Shown in pieces: positions 1 to 8,614 of a DNA stretch of 64,000 nt. Source of the DNA: Ardenticatenaceae bacterium (lineage in GTDB: Bacteria; Chloroflexota; Anaerolineae; Promineifilales; Promineifilaceae); contig JACKBS010000007.1 in assembly GCA_020634435.1 (NCBI GenBank), forward strand, positions 186,001 to 250,000. The letters run 5' to 3'. The notes beneath the pieces were generated by a model that saw only the letters and a program-made list of their open reading frames with translations, was not told where the DNA came from and did no database searches. Made by a program: the position numbers and the translations under genes. How positions within the stretch are numbered: the first letter of the stretch is position 1; every line of letters begins with the position of its first letter.

Positions 1-2
1 GC

Positions 3-251
3 CGTGATGTGGAGAATCCGTTCGCTGAATATGAACGCTATTGCGAGTTGGGCATGGACACCATCCAGGATGTGCTGGATTGTTTCTGGGATCAGCCAAC
101 ACCGTTTGCGTTCATGGTACACTCGCGTTACGTCGATGACTTTATCGATCTGTTTGCTGGACGTGTTTACCAGGAAGATCCGTCGCCTGGTTTGCAAGCA
201 ATTCGTAAGGTCAATGCCAAACTGCGAGAAAAGCTGCAACCACAGCACTAG
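3..251 (+). CDS. C-terminal fragment of a probable FAD-dependent oxidoreductase
   Basis: Only the last 82 codons are present; the open frame runs off the left edge of the window, so there is no start codon to choose. The fragment holds a run of aromatic residues (CFWDQPTPFAF) followed by HSRYVDDFIDLFAGRVY. This resembles the tail of NAD(P)/FAD-dependent oxidoreductases of the halogenase/geranylgeranyl-reductase type, where a similar 'dLlaGdvY' segment sits near the C-terminus. The cofactor-binding part lies outside the window, so the family call is an inference from a short stretch. A strong terminator hairpin follows 26 bases after the stop, so this gene ends a transcription unit. Confidence 0.45.
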   Translation, partial: RDVENPFAEYERYCELGMDTIQDVLDCFWDQPTPFAFMVHSRYVDDFIDLFAGRVYQEDPSPGLQAIRKVNAKLREKLQPQH

Positions 252-277
252 ATTTCTGTCTCCCTCAACTTAAAAGG

Positions 278-325
278 GCTGCATGTCGAAGCGTATAAAG
301 GGTCGTAGAGACATGCAGCTTTTTT
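278..325 (+). terminator. Rho-independent terminator after the first gene
   Basis: A perfect 10-base-pair stem (GCTGCATGTC at 278-287 with GACATGCAGC at 310-319) is followed directly by six T residues. It separates the truncated oxidoreductase from the TauE/SafE gene. Confidence 0.85.
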
Positions 326-375
326 GTCGCCCCAAGCTCCGGTAAAACATTCCTAAAATTACGAGGTATGAACAT

Positions 376-1404
376 ATGAAGCTAAGCCTTGAAACCATGA
401 AAAGGGTCAAGCCACAGCCTGGGCAGCTTTCAGACCGGCGGTGGATTTATTTTTTGCTGCTGGCCATCATCTATACCAACTGGATCATTTTTATGACGCT
501 CACCAATCGGTGGGAGCTGTTTCTGCATTATTGGCCCGCTTCAGTCACCATGAGCCTGGGTTCGTTTGTAGCTGGGGCAACGGCTGAAGGCGGCGCAGCC
601 GTTGCGTTTCCTGTCTTCACCAAGGTACTGCATATCCCTTCCAGCGATGCGCGGACCTTTGGCCTGATGATCCAATCTTTTGGCATGACCATGGCCAGCG
701 TGATGATTTTTGTACAGCGCATCAAGGTGATGCCGCGGGTAATTGGCTGGGTATCGCTGGGCGGTATTTTGGGCCAAATCATTGGCACCTACCTGATCAT
801 CATTCCAGAGCCATACCCAAAAATTTTGTTCACCTTTGTGGCGACCGCTTTTGGCGTGGCCATGATCATTTCGCGCTGGTTTATTCACTGGTCACCGCGG
901 GAAGATTTGCCTTTGTGGGACAATCGGTACCGTTTGCTGTTTGGTGTGGTGGGCATTATGGGCGGCATTTTTGCGGCGCAAACCGGGTCGGGCATTGACA
1001 TGCTGACTTTTATGGTGCTTACGTTGGCCTTTGGCATCAATGAAAAGATTAGCACGCCCACAACGGTGGTCATCATGGGGCTGAACTCGGTGGTTGGCTT
1101 TTTCTTGCACGGGGTTGTCTCGCAGGATATTGGCACCATGTGGAACTACTGGTTGGTAGCCATGCCGATTGTGATTGTGGGTGCGCCGCTGGGAGCATAC
1201 GTGGCGTCTAAAGTTCAGCGCGACACAATCATTTACTTTTTGCTGTCGCTAATTACCATTGAGCTTGTGACAACGCTGTGGCTGGTCCCCTTCCGCAGTT
1301 TGAGCCAGGTGCTGTTTACGGTAACGGCCGTTGCTCTCTGCACCGTTTTATTCTGGGGCATGTTGATTTTCCGCAAAAAGTACATACCTATGGGAGAAGC
1401 ATAG
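376..1404 (+). CDS. TauE/SafE family anion permease
   Basis: This 342-residue polytopic membrane protein has a basic N-terminus (to about residue 25) and then eight or nine hydrophobic segments. It carries the glycine-rich stretch GATAEGGAAVAFPVF near residues 67-81, typical of TauE/SafE (DUF81) permeases. A second half-repeat holds GIFAAQTGSGIDML near residue 200. Family members are proposed to export sulfite, sulfoacetate or related organosulfur anions; the substrate here cannot be told. ATG at 376 has a GAGG ribosome binding site about 11 bases upstream. The gene sits alone between two terminators, so it is probably monocistronic. Length fits the longer TauE/SafE branch. Confidence 0.8.
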   Translation: MKLSLETMKRVKPQPGQLSDRRWIYFLLLAIIYTNWIIFMTLTNRWELFLHYWPASVTMSLGSFVAGATAEGGAAVAFPVFTKVLHIPSSDARTFGLMIQSFGMTMASVMIFVQRIKVMPRVIGWVSLGGILGQIIGTYLIIIPEPYPKILFTFVATAFGVAMIISRWFIHWSPREDLPLWDNRYRLLFGVVGIMGGIFAAQTGSGIDMLTFMVLTLAFGINEKISTPTTVVIMGLNSVVGFFLHGVVSQDIGTMWNYWLVAMPIVIVGAPLGAYVASKVQRDTIIYFLLSLITIELVTTLWLVPFRSLSQVLFTVTAVALCTVLFWGMLIFRKKYIPMGEA

Positions 1405-1427
1405 GCTGTCTGATCTGTAGCCTGGGC

Positions 1428-1466
1428 AAAAAAACAGGGCAACCGTGTGGGTTGCCCTGTTTTTTA
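1428..1466. terminator. Bidirectional terminator between convergent genes
   Basis: A 15-base-pair stem (arms 1430-1444 and 1450-1464) has a GTGTG loop. The arms begin with an A-run and end with a T-run, so it reads as an intrinsic terminator on both strands, serving the permease from the left and the small acidic membrane protein from the right. Confidence 0.9.
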
Positions 1467-1493
1467 TCTTATTCGGTTGGGAAGTGGCCTAAC

Positions 1494-1853
1494 TTAACCT
1501 AGATTCCCGGTAATCACCATAACGCCAATGGCCCCCATAATGATATTGAGCAGCACCAGCAAAGCCAGGATCAGCCGCTGTCCTGGCGTAAAGTTACCCC
1601 AGGCAAACCCCCCGGAACGGCCGCTTCGCTCTTCGCTAAAAAAGGCCTCGTCATTATCCAGATCGTCATCCAGCGAGCCGCCACGCGTGCTTTTGCGACG
1701 CAGCTGATCAAACTCATCTTCATCATCCAGCGGCGGTAAATCTTCCATCATCGGCGCGGCACTGGCCGGGCCGTCATCATCGCCAAACAAATCTTGCCGG
1801 AAAGCGGCAAAGTCGTCGTCATCTTCATCAAAAATATTGCGGTTATCGGTCAT
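1494..1853 (-). CDS. Small acidic protein with one C-terminal membrane segment
   Basis: I do not recognise a family for this 119-residue protein. The first 85 residues are strongly acidic and low in complexity, with runs of Asp/Glu such as DEDDDDF and DDEDEFD, and are probably disordered. A single hydrophobic helix follows (about residues 92-115, LILALLVLLNIIMGAIGVMVI), ending four residues before the C-terminus. This suggests a tail-anchored protein with an acidic cytoplasmic domain. It is transcribed away from birA and ends in the shared bidirectional terminator. The reading is supported by coding-like codon use and the terminator position, but no function can be given. Confidence 0.65.
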   Translation of the reverse strand: MTDNRNIFDEDDDDFAAFRQDLFGDDDGPASAAPMMEDLPPLDDEDEFDQLRRKSTRGGSLDDDLDNDEAFFSEERSGRSGGFAWGNFTPGQRLILALLVLLNIIMGAIGVMVITGNLG

Positions 1854-2000
1854 GAGCTGGTACCTCTCATCAGTTTGTGCCGTAAACTGTCTGGCTGGTG
1901 GATCATTTCTTCGGCATTTCCGGTAAAGCAGACGACAAACCGAAGATTGCCGATATTGTAACTGAAAGTAGGGAAAAACGAAACAACAACTTTACCATAA

Positions 2001-2822
2001 TTAATGTTGGCGCAGGGTCACATCGGCGGCGGTGATGGTATGTAGCTGGCCCGCTGCATCGCGCACCAGCAGGTGTCCTGCACCGTTGGTGCCTTCGGCA
2101 ATGCCCTGCAAGCTGCGGCTGGTTTGGGGATAGCTCACCTGCACCGGCTGCCCCAGGTTTATGAGCTTCTTTTGCCAGGCTGGTTGGGGCGAACGGCCGT
2201 TTCCCACCTCATCATACAACTGCTCCACCCGCTCTAAAAACGCCGCCAGCAGCGGCAAACGGGGCACCCTCTGCCCGGTGGCGGCCAGCAGGCTGGTCGG
2301 TGGGGTAATGCCCTCAGGCAGTTTGTCGTCGGGAATGTTGACGTTAATGCCAATCCCAACAATGACCCATTGGAGACGGCCGTCGGCGGCAAAATCCCCC
2401 TCTTGCAAGATACCACTCACCTTGTGCCACGCGCCCGCCTGCCGCACCATCACATCGTTGGGCCACTTGATGCCCACTTCCAGCCCCGTTTGTTGGGCGA
2501 TGGCTTCGGCTGCCGCCAGGCTGACCAGCATCGTGAGCCAGTTCATCTGCTCCGCGGGCCAGTGGGGACGGAACAGCATGGACAGCAGCAGCGAACTGCC
2601 CGGCGGCGCATCCCAGCGCCGCGCCAGGCGACCGCGCCCCTGGCGTTGATAGTCGGTTAGCAGCACAAACCCAGCCGGTGGCTCAGCAGCGCCACCCTGT
2701 CGCACCCACTCTTTCAACAACTCATTGGTTGAATCGACCTCCGGCAGTACCTGGCAGGCTTGCCCCAACCAGCGCGTAGAAAGGGCCTGAGTGACGGCCG
2801 TTGCCGAGAAACTATCGTCCAT
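2001..2822 (-). CDS. birA: Biotin--[acetyl-CoA-carboxylase] ligase
   Basis: BirA joins biotin to AMP and transfers it to the biotin carboxyl carrier lysine of acetyl-CoA carboxylase and related enzymes in the cytoplasm. Visible signatures are VDSTNELL near the N-terminus, the biotinyl-AMP loop GRGRLARRW followed by APPGSSLLLS, and KWPNDV, the signature of the catalytic core. The protein (273 residues from the ATG at 2822) lacks the N-terminal helix-turn-helix of the E. coli repressor form, so it should be a ligase only. Start codons further upstream at 2834 (ATG) and 2843 (TTG) are possible, but 2822 has a well-spaced GAGG. It is divergent from the S1-domain gene. Confidence 0.9.
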   Translation of the reverse strand: MDDSFSATAVTQALSTRWLGQACQVLPEVDSTNELLKEWVRQGGAAEPPAGFVLLTDYQRQGRGRLARRWDAPPGSSLLLSMLFRPHWPAEQMNWLTMLVSLAAAEAIAQQTGLEVGIKWPNDVMVRQAGAWHKVSGILQEGDFAADGRLQWVIVGIGINVNIPDDKLPEGITPPTSLLAATGQRVPRLPLLAAFLERVEQLYDEVGNGRSPQPAWQKKLINLGQPVQVSYPQTSRSLQGIAEGTNGAGHLLVRDAAGQLHTITAADVTLRQH

Positions 2823-2870
2823 TGTCAACCTCATACCGTGCAAACGAATAAAATTTGTATAAAATTATGT

Positions 2871-2898
2871 TTGACACCTTTTCATCACAGCCTATAAT
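2871..2898 (+). promoter_or_regulatory. Sigma-70-type promoter for the S1-domain gene
   Basis: A consensus -35 box TTGACA (2871-2876) and a consensus -10 box TATAAT (2893-2898) are separated by 16 bases. It faces the S1-domain gene and would give a 5' leader of about 140 bases. The leader is AT-rich and I see no recognisable riboswitch in it. Confidence 0.8.
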
Positions 2899-3045
2899 TG
2901 AAGCAAATTCTGAGAATCATACCACCAACCTCCGCAAACAATTGTAGTGACCAACATTGCAAACCATTCTGGATTTCCACCACATTTTGCCTTGTTTACA
3001 GTCTACACATCCGGTAACATTATTAAAAAATTATCATAGAGAGTA

Positions 3046-4059
3046 ATGGAAATGACAGCAGACGCCTCCCCCGAAATCTCCTCGCAGCAGCAGCCAGACG
3101 ATGCCTATTGGGCTGCCTTATTTGAACAGGAAGAGGCCTTGCTGCCTAACGAACCCCGACCAGAGATTCCCGTCAACACCAGCTGGGCACCCCTCAACCA
3201 ACGCATAGACGGCCGTTTCCGTTGGGCCGATGGGGGTCATGAACCCATCAGCGACCCGTGGCAAATGGCCCAAGAAATCATGGATGCCGACGACGCCATT
3301 TCTTTGCCCGTGACCGGGTTCAACAAAGGTGGGCTGCTGGTACACTGGCAAGGGCTGCAAGGCTTTGTCCCCGCGTCGCAACTCATCGACTTCCCCCAAT
3401 TTCATCTAGAAAGTGAACGATTAAGCGCCCTACGTCAGTGGCAGTCGGAAAAGCTGACGCTTAAAATTATTGAGCTGAACCGCGATTTAAACCGGCTCAT
3501 CCTCTCCGAGCGGGCTACGCTGGTAGAAGCCGACGAACGCGAAGAGCTGTTTGTGCGCATCGAGCCGGGCCAGATTCGTGAAGGTACCATCACTAACTTG
3601 ACCAATTTTGGCGCTTTTGTAGACCTGGGCGGTGTGGAAGGATTGATTCACATTTCGGAGCTTTCCTGGAGCCGCGTCATTCACCCCAGCGATATTTTGG
3701 AGCCAGACCAGTCGGTGAAGGTGAAAGTGCTCAACGTGGATTCGGAAAACGGCCGTGTTGCCCTCAGCCTCAAACGACTCAAAGACAATCCCTGGACCAC
3801 CGTTGACCAGCGATTTAAGCCAGGGCAGATGGTCGAAGGCGTGATCACCAACGTGGTAAACTTTGGCGCATTTGTCCTGATTGAAGACGAACTGGAAGGG
3901 CTCATTCACATTTCGCAGCTGGCCGAAGGTGTGTTCCTGCACCCGCGCAAGGTTGTGCAAAAAGGCCAGATTGTCGTCGCCCGCATTCTGAAAGTAGATG
4001 GCACCAACAAACGGCTTGCCCTCACCTTGCGCGGCTTGGACGGCGAAAGCGACGAATAA
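3046..4059 (+). CDS. rpsA: S1 RNA-binding domain protein (ribosomal protein S1-like)
   Basis: This 337-residue protein contains one degenerate S1 repeat (about residues 82-150) and two canonical ones (about 175-245 and 260-330). Each canonical repeat carries the GxIxNxxNFGAFV...LEGLIHIS pattern of OB-fold RNA binding. The N-terminal 70 residues are acidic and lack a clear domain. Short S1 proteins with three to four repeats stand in for ribosomal protein S1 in many non-proteobacteria, helping mRNA reach the 30S subunit. ATG at 3046 is used, with an ATG two codons on as an alternative. A strong promoter lies about 150 bases upstream. The gene symbol is by analogy with short S1 proteins and could be too specific. 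Confidence 0.8.
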   Translation: MEMTADASPEISSQQQPDDAYWAALFEQEEALLPNEPRPEIPVNTSWAPLNQRIDGRFRWADGGHEPISDPWQMAQEIMDADDAISLPVTGFNKGGLLVHWQGLQGFVPASQLIDFPQFHLESERLSALRQWQSEKLTLKIIELNRDLNRLILSERATLVEADEREELFVRIEPGQIREGTITNLTNFGAFVDLGGVEGLIHISELSWSRVIHPSDILEPDQSVKVKVLNVDSENGRVALSLKRLKDNPWTTVDQRFKPGQMVEGVITNVVNFGAFVLIEDELEGLIHISQLAEGVFLHPRKVVQKGQIVVARILKVDGTNKRLALTLRGLDGESDE

Positions 4060-4063
4060 AGGG

Positions 4064-4146
4064 AAAGTAATTAAGTCACTGGGTAATTAAGTAATTTGGC
4101 AGACAACAACCCATTTACTCAATTACCTGATTACCCAATTACTTTT
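4064..4146. repeat. AT-rich intergenic inverted repeat, copy at 4.1 kb
   Basis: The space between the S1 gene and ftsK is almost entirely filled by two imperfectly complementary arms of about 36 bases. Each arm is a string of degenerate 7-9-base units (GTAATTAAGT, GGGTAATT). The outer ends AAAGTAATT and AATTACTTT match exactly. The element begins five bases after the S1 stop codon and ends 14 bases before ftsK. It belongs to the same style as the copies at 6417, 23157, 25246 and 49894. Confidence 0.75.
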
Positions 4147-4160
4147 CATAATGTATTGGT

Positions 4161-6359
4161 ATGGCAAGAACAAAATCTTCTGGCGGCAGCAAAACCCCCG
4201 CACCGCCTCCCCCCACCTGGGATGAACGCCTGATCAACAGCCTGATGCCCTGGCGCATTGAAATCGCCGGGATCGCCCTTTTTACCATCTCCTTCCTCAT
4301 TTTCCTGGCCTTACTCAGTTTGCCCAACAACGCCTGCCCTGGCGTTTGGCTTTGCCTCTTCCGCGAGGGGTTTGGTTGGGGCGCGTACCCGCTGCTGCTC
4401 TCGCTCTCGGCTGCCGGGCTGCACCTGACGCTGCGCCAGGTGGAAAAGCCGTACGAAGTGCGCGTGGCCCAGGTGATTGGTTTTGAACTGGTGCTGCTGA
4501 CCCTGTTGCCGCTGAGTTACCAGTTGGGCAACACAACGCTGCCAGAAGCCCATCTGGGCAAAGGCGGCGGACTGGTTGGTTGGGCCTTGTCTGAACCGCT
4601 GTTGGACTTTTTTGGTGGCTTCCTCACCAACGGCTTTTACCTGCTGCTACTGGTCTACGGGATTAGCCTCATCGCAGGCTTTACCTGGGACGACTTTTTA
4701 ACCGGACTCAATAATCTATCCATTCGTTTGCGCCAGCTGTCGCAAGAACTGGCCCCGCCGGAAACTGCCCCGCGTACGGCCGTTTCTGCCCAACGCGCCA
4801 CCCAACTCCCCCTGCCTGAACCACCCGCTCCAAACCCCGACGAGCTGCTAATCATTGACGATACGGCCGTTTACAACGACCCTACCAAACGCAGCAAGCG
4901 CCTGCCGCCGCTCTCCCTGCTAGAAGAAGGCACCGATTACGTCCTCACCCCCGAGGAAGTGGACGAGAAAAAGCGCATCATCGAGGAAACGCTGGCCCAT
5001 TTTGGCCTGCCCGCCACCGTGACCCAAATTCAGCGCGGTCCGGCCATCACCCAGTTTGGCGTGGAGCCCGGCTACGTGGAGCGCCCCGGCCCCGATGGCG
5101 AAATGCGGCAGCAAAAAGTGCGCGTCAACCAGATTGCCGCGCTGCGCAAAGACCTGGCGCTGGCCCTGGCCGCCACCCGGCTGCGCATCCAGGCCCCAGT
5201 GCCCGGTCGGGGTATTGTGGGGGTGGAGGTACCCAATTCAGAAACGGCCGTTGTCCGCCTGCGCTCCATCGTGGAATCTCCCGAATTTACCCGGCACAGT
5301 TCCCATCTAGCCGTAGCCCTGGGTAAAGACGTTTCCGGCGCCCCCATCGCCATCGATCTGGACAAAATGCCCCATTTGCTCATCGCCGGGACCACCGGCT
5401 CCGGCAAGTCCGTGTGCATCAACACGCTCATCACCTGCCTGGTGTTCAACAACACCCCAGAAAACTTGCATTTGGTGATGATCGATCCCAAAAAGGTGGA
5501 GCTGATTCGCTTCAACGGCTTGCCGCACCTCATCGGCCAGGTGGAGGTGGAGGCGGATCGTGCCGTGGGCGTGCTGCGCTGGCTCACGGCGGAGATGGAT
5601 CGGCGCTACGAAATGTTTGCCCAGGTCAACGCCCGCAACATTGGCGGCTACAATCGCAAAGTGGCCGGGGACAAAACGCGCAAAAAGCTGCCCTACATCG
5701 CCGTTTTTATCGACGAGCTGGCCGATTTGATGCACACCTATCCTGGTGATGTAGAGCGTACGCTCTGCCGCCTGGCGCAGATGGCCCGCGCGACGGGGAT
5801 GCATATGGTGGTGGCCACGCAACGGCCGTCTACCGACGTCATCACTGGGCTCATCAAGGCCAACTTCCCCGCCCGGCTCTCTTTTGCCGTCGCCTCCAGC
5901 GTCGATTCCCGCGTCATCTTAGACACCGTTGGCGCGGATCAGCTGCTGGGCAAAGGCGACATGCTCTTCCTCTCCCCCGAAGCCAGTGCCCCAGCACGCG
6001 TTCAGGGCGTCTTCCCCGCCGATGATGAAATTGAGCGCATCGTTAAATTCTGGCACAACAACACCCCCGCCGATTTTGAGCCGATGCCCGCCCCATGGGA
6101 AAGCCTCATTGCCAAATATGCCCTGCTGGACGAAACAGACAGCCTGCTGGAAGCGGCCATCGAGCTGGCACAGAAAAACGACACCATTTCAGCGTCGTTT
6201 TTGCAGCGCAAGCTGCGCCTGGGCTATCCCCGCGCCGCCCGCCTGATGGAGCATCTGTACGAAATGGGTCTGGTCGAAGATCCCCAATCTGGCGGCAAAA
6301 CCCGCCGCACCCTGGTGGATGAGGATGACGATCCGCTAGAAGATTTGCTGCAATCCTAA
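4161..6359 (+). CDS. ftsK: FtsK/SpoIIIE-family DNA translocase
   Basis: FtsK pumps double-stranded DNA at the division septum and helps resolve chromosome dimers. The 732-residue protein has about four N-terminal membrane helices (within residues 30-180), a short linker (about 185-255, including a proline-rich stretch), an alpha domain with RGPAITQFGVEP, a Walker A motif GTTGSGKS at residues 410-417, a Walker B-like VFIDELADL, and the GMHMVVATQRPSTDVITG segment. The C-terminal 65 residues form the winged-helix gamma domain that reads the orienting DNA sequence. The linker is short compared with E. coli, as in SpoIIIE. It follows the S1 gene across the AT-rich inverted repeat and ends at two further hairpins. 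Confidence 0.93.
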   Translation: MARTKSSGGSKTPAPPPPTWDERLINSLMPWRIEIAGIALFTISFLIFLALLSLPNNACPGVWLCLFREGFGWGAYPLLLSLSAAGLHLTLRQVEKPYEVRVAQVIGFELVLLTLLPLSYQLGNTTLPEAHLGKGGGLVGWALSEPLLDFFGGFLTNGFYLLLLVYGISLIAGFTWDDFLTGLNNLSIRLRQLSQELAPPETAPRTAVSAQRATQLPLPEPPAPNPDELLIIDDTAVYNDPTKRSKRLPPLSLLEEGTDYVLTPEEVDEKKRIIEETLAHFGLPATVTQIQRGPAITQFGVEPGYVERPGPDGEMRQQKVRVNQIAALRKDLALALAATRLRIQAPVPGRGIVGVEVPNSETAVVRLRSIVESPEFTRHSSHLAVALGKDVSGAPIAIDLDKMPHLLIAGTTGSGKSVCINTLITCLVFNNTPENLHLVMIDPKKVELIRFNGLPHLIGQVEVEADRAVGVLRWLTAEMDRRYEMFAQVNARNIGGYNRKVAGDKTRKKLPYIAVFIDELADLMHTYPGDVERTLCRLAQMARATGMHMVVATQRPSTDVITGLIKANFPARLSFAVASSVDSRVILDTVGADQLLGKGDMLFLSPEASAPARVQGVFPADDEIERIVKFWHNNTPADFEPMPAPWESLIAKYALLDETDSLLEAAIELAQKNDTISASFLQRKLRLGYPRAARLMEHLYEMGLVEDPQSGGKTRRTLVDEDDDPLEDLLQS

Positions 6360-6412
6360 GTAAACCGCACAAAGTTTTTGGAAGAAAAAAGCGCAATTTT
6401 TGTGCGGTTTAC
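6360..6412. terminator. Hairpin after ftsK (probable bidirectional terminator)
   Basis: A perfect 14-base-pair inverted repeat (6360-6373 with 6399-6412, GTAAACCGCACAAA) starts directly after the ftsK stop codon. There is no long T-run on either side, so termination efficiency is uncertain, but it lies between convergent genes. Confidence 0.6.
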
Positions 6413-6416
6413 TCAA

Positions 6417-6469
6417 GTAATTGGCAGATTCTACGCTTAGTTACTTTTGAAAAACTTTCTGCCAATTAC
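6417..6469. repeat. Second inverted repeat between ftsK and the sugar ABC operon
   Basis: A perfect 12-base inverted repeat GTAATTGGCAGA (6417-6428) and its complement (6458-6469) enclose a 29-base spacer. The GTAATTGG wording is shared with the AT-rich intergenic repeat family found elsewhere in the window. Confidence 0.6.
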
Positions 6470-6485
6470 ACAAATCCTAGCCAGT

Positions 6486-7550
6486 TCAAGCCGAGCCAGC
6501 CGTTAACTTCTCCCCGGTCGCTGCTCCTTCCTGACTATTTGGTTCCTTTGCCGTCGTACGCATCAAGGCGTGCCGCTTTTTCTTATTGGCCGAAAACAGA
6601 CTCTGCACACCAATGAAGATGAGCGTCAGTGCGCCCACCGCAATGCGGGTCCACCAGGAGCTGAGTTCGCCGTTAAACTGGATGAGCATCTGAATCAGGC
6701 CCGTCACCAGCACGCCAAACAGCGTGCCGAACACATAACCCTGTCCGCCCGTTAGCAACGTGCCGCCAATCACCACCGAGGCAATCGCGTCTAGCTCAAC
6801 ATTGGTGGCATACAGACCATGCCCCGAAAGCAAAGAGATGCTAAACACAATCCCGGCCAGGGATGAACAAAAGCCATTCAGCGCATAAACCGAAATTTTG
6901 ATGCGGCCCACGGGCAAACCCATCAACAGGGCAGATTGTTCATTGCCACCGATAGCATAGACGGTACGGCCGTATCGCGTAAAGTGCGCAATGTACATCC
7001 CCACCACCAATACCACAATGGCAATCACCGAGCCTAAGTTCAGGAAAGCCCGCTCAAAAAACGGCAGTTGAAACCGGGACAAGGCCATCGTCCGGTACAA
7101 AGGATCGTGAATGGGAATGGCATTCAGGCTGATAAAAAAGCACATCCCCCTGGCAAAAAACATCCCGGCCAACGTCACAATAAATGGCTGCACCCTAAAG
7201 TAGTGAATAATACTCCCCATGATGCCGCCAAACAGCGTGCCCATGAGCAACATCAGCGGGATCACCAGCCAGGGGCTCAGCCCCACATTCTCTAGCAGCG
7301 CCGCCGAAGCAACCGAAGTCAGGGCAATAACCGCTCCTACCGAAAGGTCAATGCCTTCCGTCAAAATCACAAACGTCATCCCCACAGAGGTGATCAACAA
7401 AAAAGCATTGTTGATAAACAGGTTGAAAAATGCCTGCGGCTGCCGCATCCCCTTGTACTGCAAAATGCCATACACATACAAAATGACAAAAACGCCGAAG
7501 GTAGCCAACAAAGGCACAAGTTTTCTGTTGATTTTTAGTCGGCCAATCAT
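6486..7550 (-). CDS. yjfF: Sugar ABC transporter permease, YjfF-type
   Basis: This 354-residue inner-membrane permease of the ribose/galactofuranose (CUT2) class has about eight to ten hydrophobic helices. Its family motifs are TSVGMTFVILTEGIDLSVGA near residues 55-75 and VVIGGTLLTGGQG near residue 240. It would pair with the neighbouring permease to form the transmembrane channel. Its start overlaps the stop of the upstream permease by four bases (ATGA), showing translational coupling. It is the last gene of the leftward transport operon. The ytfQRT-yjfF assignment follows from four neighbouring genes each resembling the E. coli galactofuranose system. Confidence 0.85.
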   Translation of the reverse strand: MIGRLKINRKLVPLLATFGVFVILYVYGILQYKGMRQPQAFFNLFINNAFLLITSVGMTFVILTEGIDLSVGAVIALTSVASAALLENVGLSPWLVIPLMLLMGTLFGGIMGSIIHYFRVQPFIVTLAGMFFARGMCFFISLNAIPIHDPLYRTMALSRFQLPFFERAFLNLGSVIAIVVLVVGMYIAHFTRYGRTVYAIGGNEQSALLMGLPVGRIKISVYALNGFCSSLAGIVFSISLLSGHGLYATNVELDAIASVVIGGTLLTGGQGYVFGTLFGVLVTGLIQMLIQFNGELSSWWTRIAVGALTLIFIGVQSLFSANKKKRHALMRTTAKEPNSQEGAATGEKLTAGSA

Positions 7551-8614
7551 GATTGGACTCCCACTCGTTCAATGAGGCGCGTTAACACCAGCTTTGTCTG
7601 CTCGGAATACAGCAGGATAACCACCAGCACCACCAACCCCTTGATCGCTGAAGCTGCTAGAGGGGGTACACCCACTGCGTACATCGTGGTGGTGGTACTC
7701 TGAATGACCAACGCCCCAATCACGCTGGCCAACAAAGAAAAACGGCCGCCTGACATCAACGTCCCCCCAATGACCACCGCTAAAATGGCGTCCAGCTCAA
7801 GATTCAGTCCGGCATTGTTGGCGTCGGCACTCTTCACATTGGAGCTGTAAATCAATCCAGCAATCCCGGCACAAAAGCCGCAAAACGTGTACACAGCCAG
7901 CTTGATGTTCGTTTCGCTAATGCCACTCAAGCGGCTGGACTTAGGATTAATGCCCACTGATTCAACAAATAACCCAAAAGCCGTCCGTCGGGCCCACAAC
8001 CAGGCGCACAAATAAACAAAAGCCACAATGAACAGCGTAAACGGCAGCCCCAGCACATACCCATTCCCGATAAAAAAGTATGGGCTGTAGTAAACCGTAA
8101 TAATTTGGCCGTGCGTAATGAGCTGCGCAATGCCTCGTCCGGCTACCATAAGCACCAAAGTGGCCACCATGGGCTGGATTTTTGCCCGAGAAACCAGCAA
8201 CCCATTCCACAAGCCGCACAGCGTTGCCACCAGCAGCGCCGCCATAATGCACTGCCACAGCGGTGTACTCGTGGCATCCTTAATCAACTCCTCAGAGCTA
8301 ATCAACTCGGTCGCCAGCGCCGGGTTAATGAGCACCGTGGCCGTGCCTGCGGCAATTGCCACCACTGCACCCACAGATAGGTCCACACCCCCGGTGGCAA
8401 TCACCATCGTCATGCCAATGGCCAGCAGCATCAAAATGGAGCCACGATTCAAAATATCAATCAAAAAGCCGGACAAATGCCCGTTTTTGATCTCAATGTC
8501 GTAAAACCCAGGCGTAAAAAACAAATTGAAGAGCATGATCAGCGCCAACGCCAAAAGCGGCCAAAAGAGTTGGCTGTCTCTAATTTTGTGCCACGAGAGG
8601 TCAAATCGTTTCAT
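7547..8614 (-). CDS. ytfT: Sugar ABC transporter permease, YtfT-type
   Basis: This is a 355-residue CUT2-class membrane permease. Motifs are LAIGMTMVIATGGVDLSVGA near residues 62-81 and AVVIGGTLMSGGRFS near residue 285, matching the paired permeases of ribose-type importers. The gene overlaps the ATPase stop codon by one base (TAATG) and overlaps the next permease by four, so the three genes are tightly coupled. It would carry a hexose or furanose sugar across the inner membrane, driven by the dual-domain ATPase next to it. The exact sugar is not determined by sequence; galactofuranose is suggested by the paired binding protein. Confidence 0.85.
   Translation of the reverse strand: MKRFDLSWHKIRDSQLFWPLLALALIMLFNLFFTPGFYDIEIKNGHLSGFLIDILNRGSILMLLAIGMTMVIATGGVDLSVGAVVAIAAGTATVLINPALATELISSEELIKDATSTPLWQCIMAALLVATLCGLWNGLLVSRAKIQPMVATLVLMVAGRGIAQLITHGQIITVYYSPYFFIGNGYVLGLPFTLFIVAFVYLCAWLWARRTAFGLFVESVGINPKSSRLSGISETNIKLAVYTFCGFCAGIAGLIYSSNVKSADANNAGLNLELDAILAVVIGGTLMSGGRFSLLASVIGALVIQSTTTTMYAVGVPPLAASAIKGLVVLVVILLYSEQTKLVLTRLIERVGVQS

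Noticed and set aside
2161..2649. 162-codon open frame opposite birA
   Set aside because: It lies wholly within birA on the other strand, has serine/arginine-rich composition typical of antisense frames, and no ribosome binding site.
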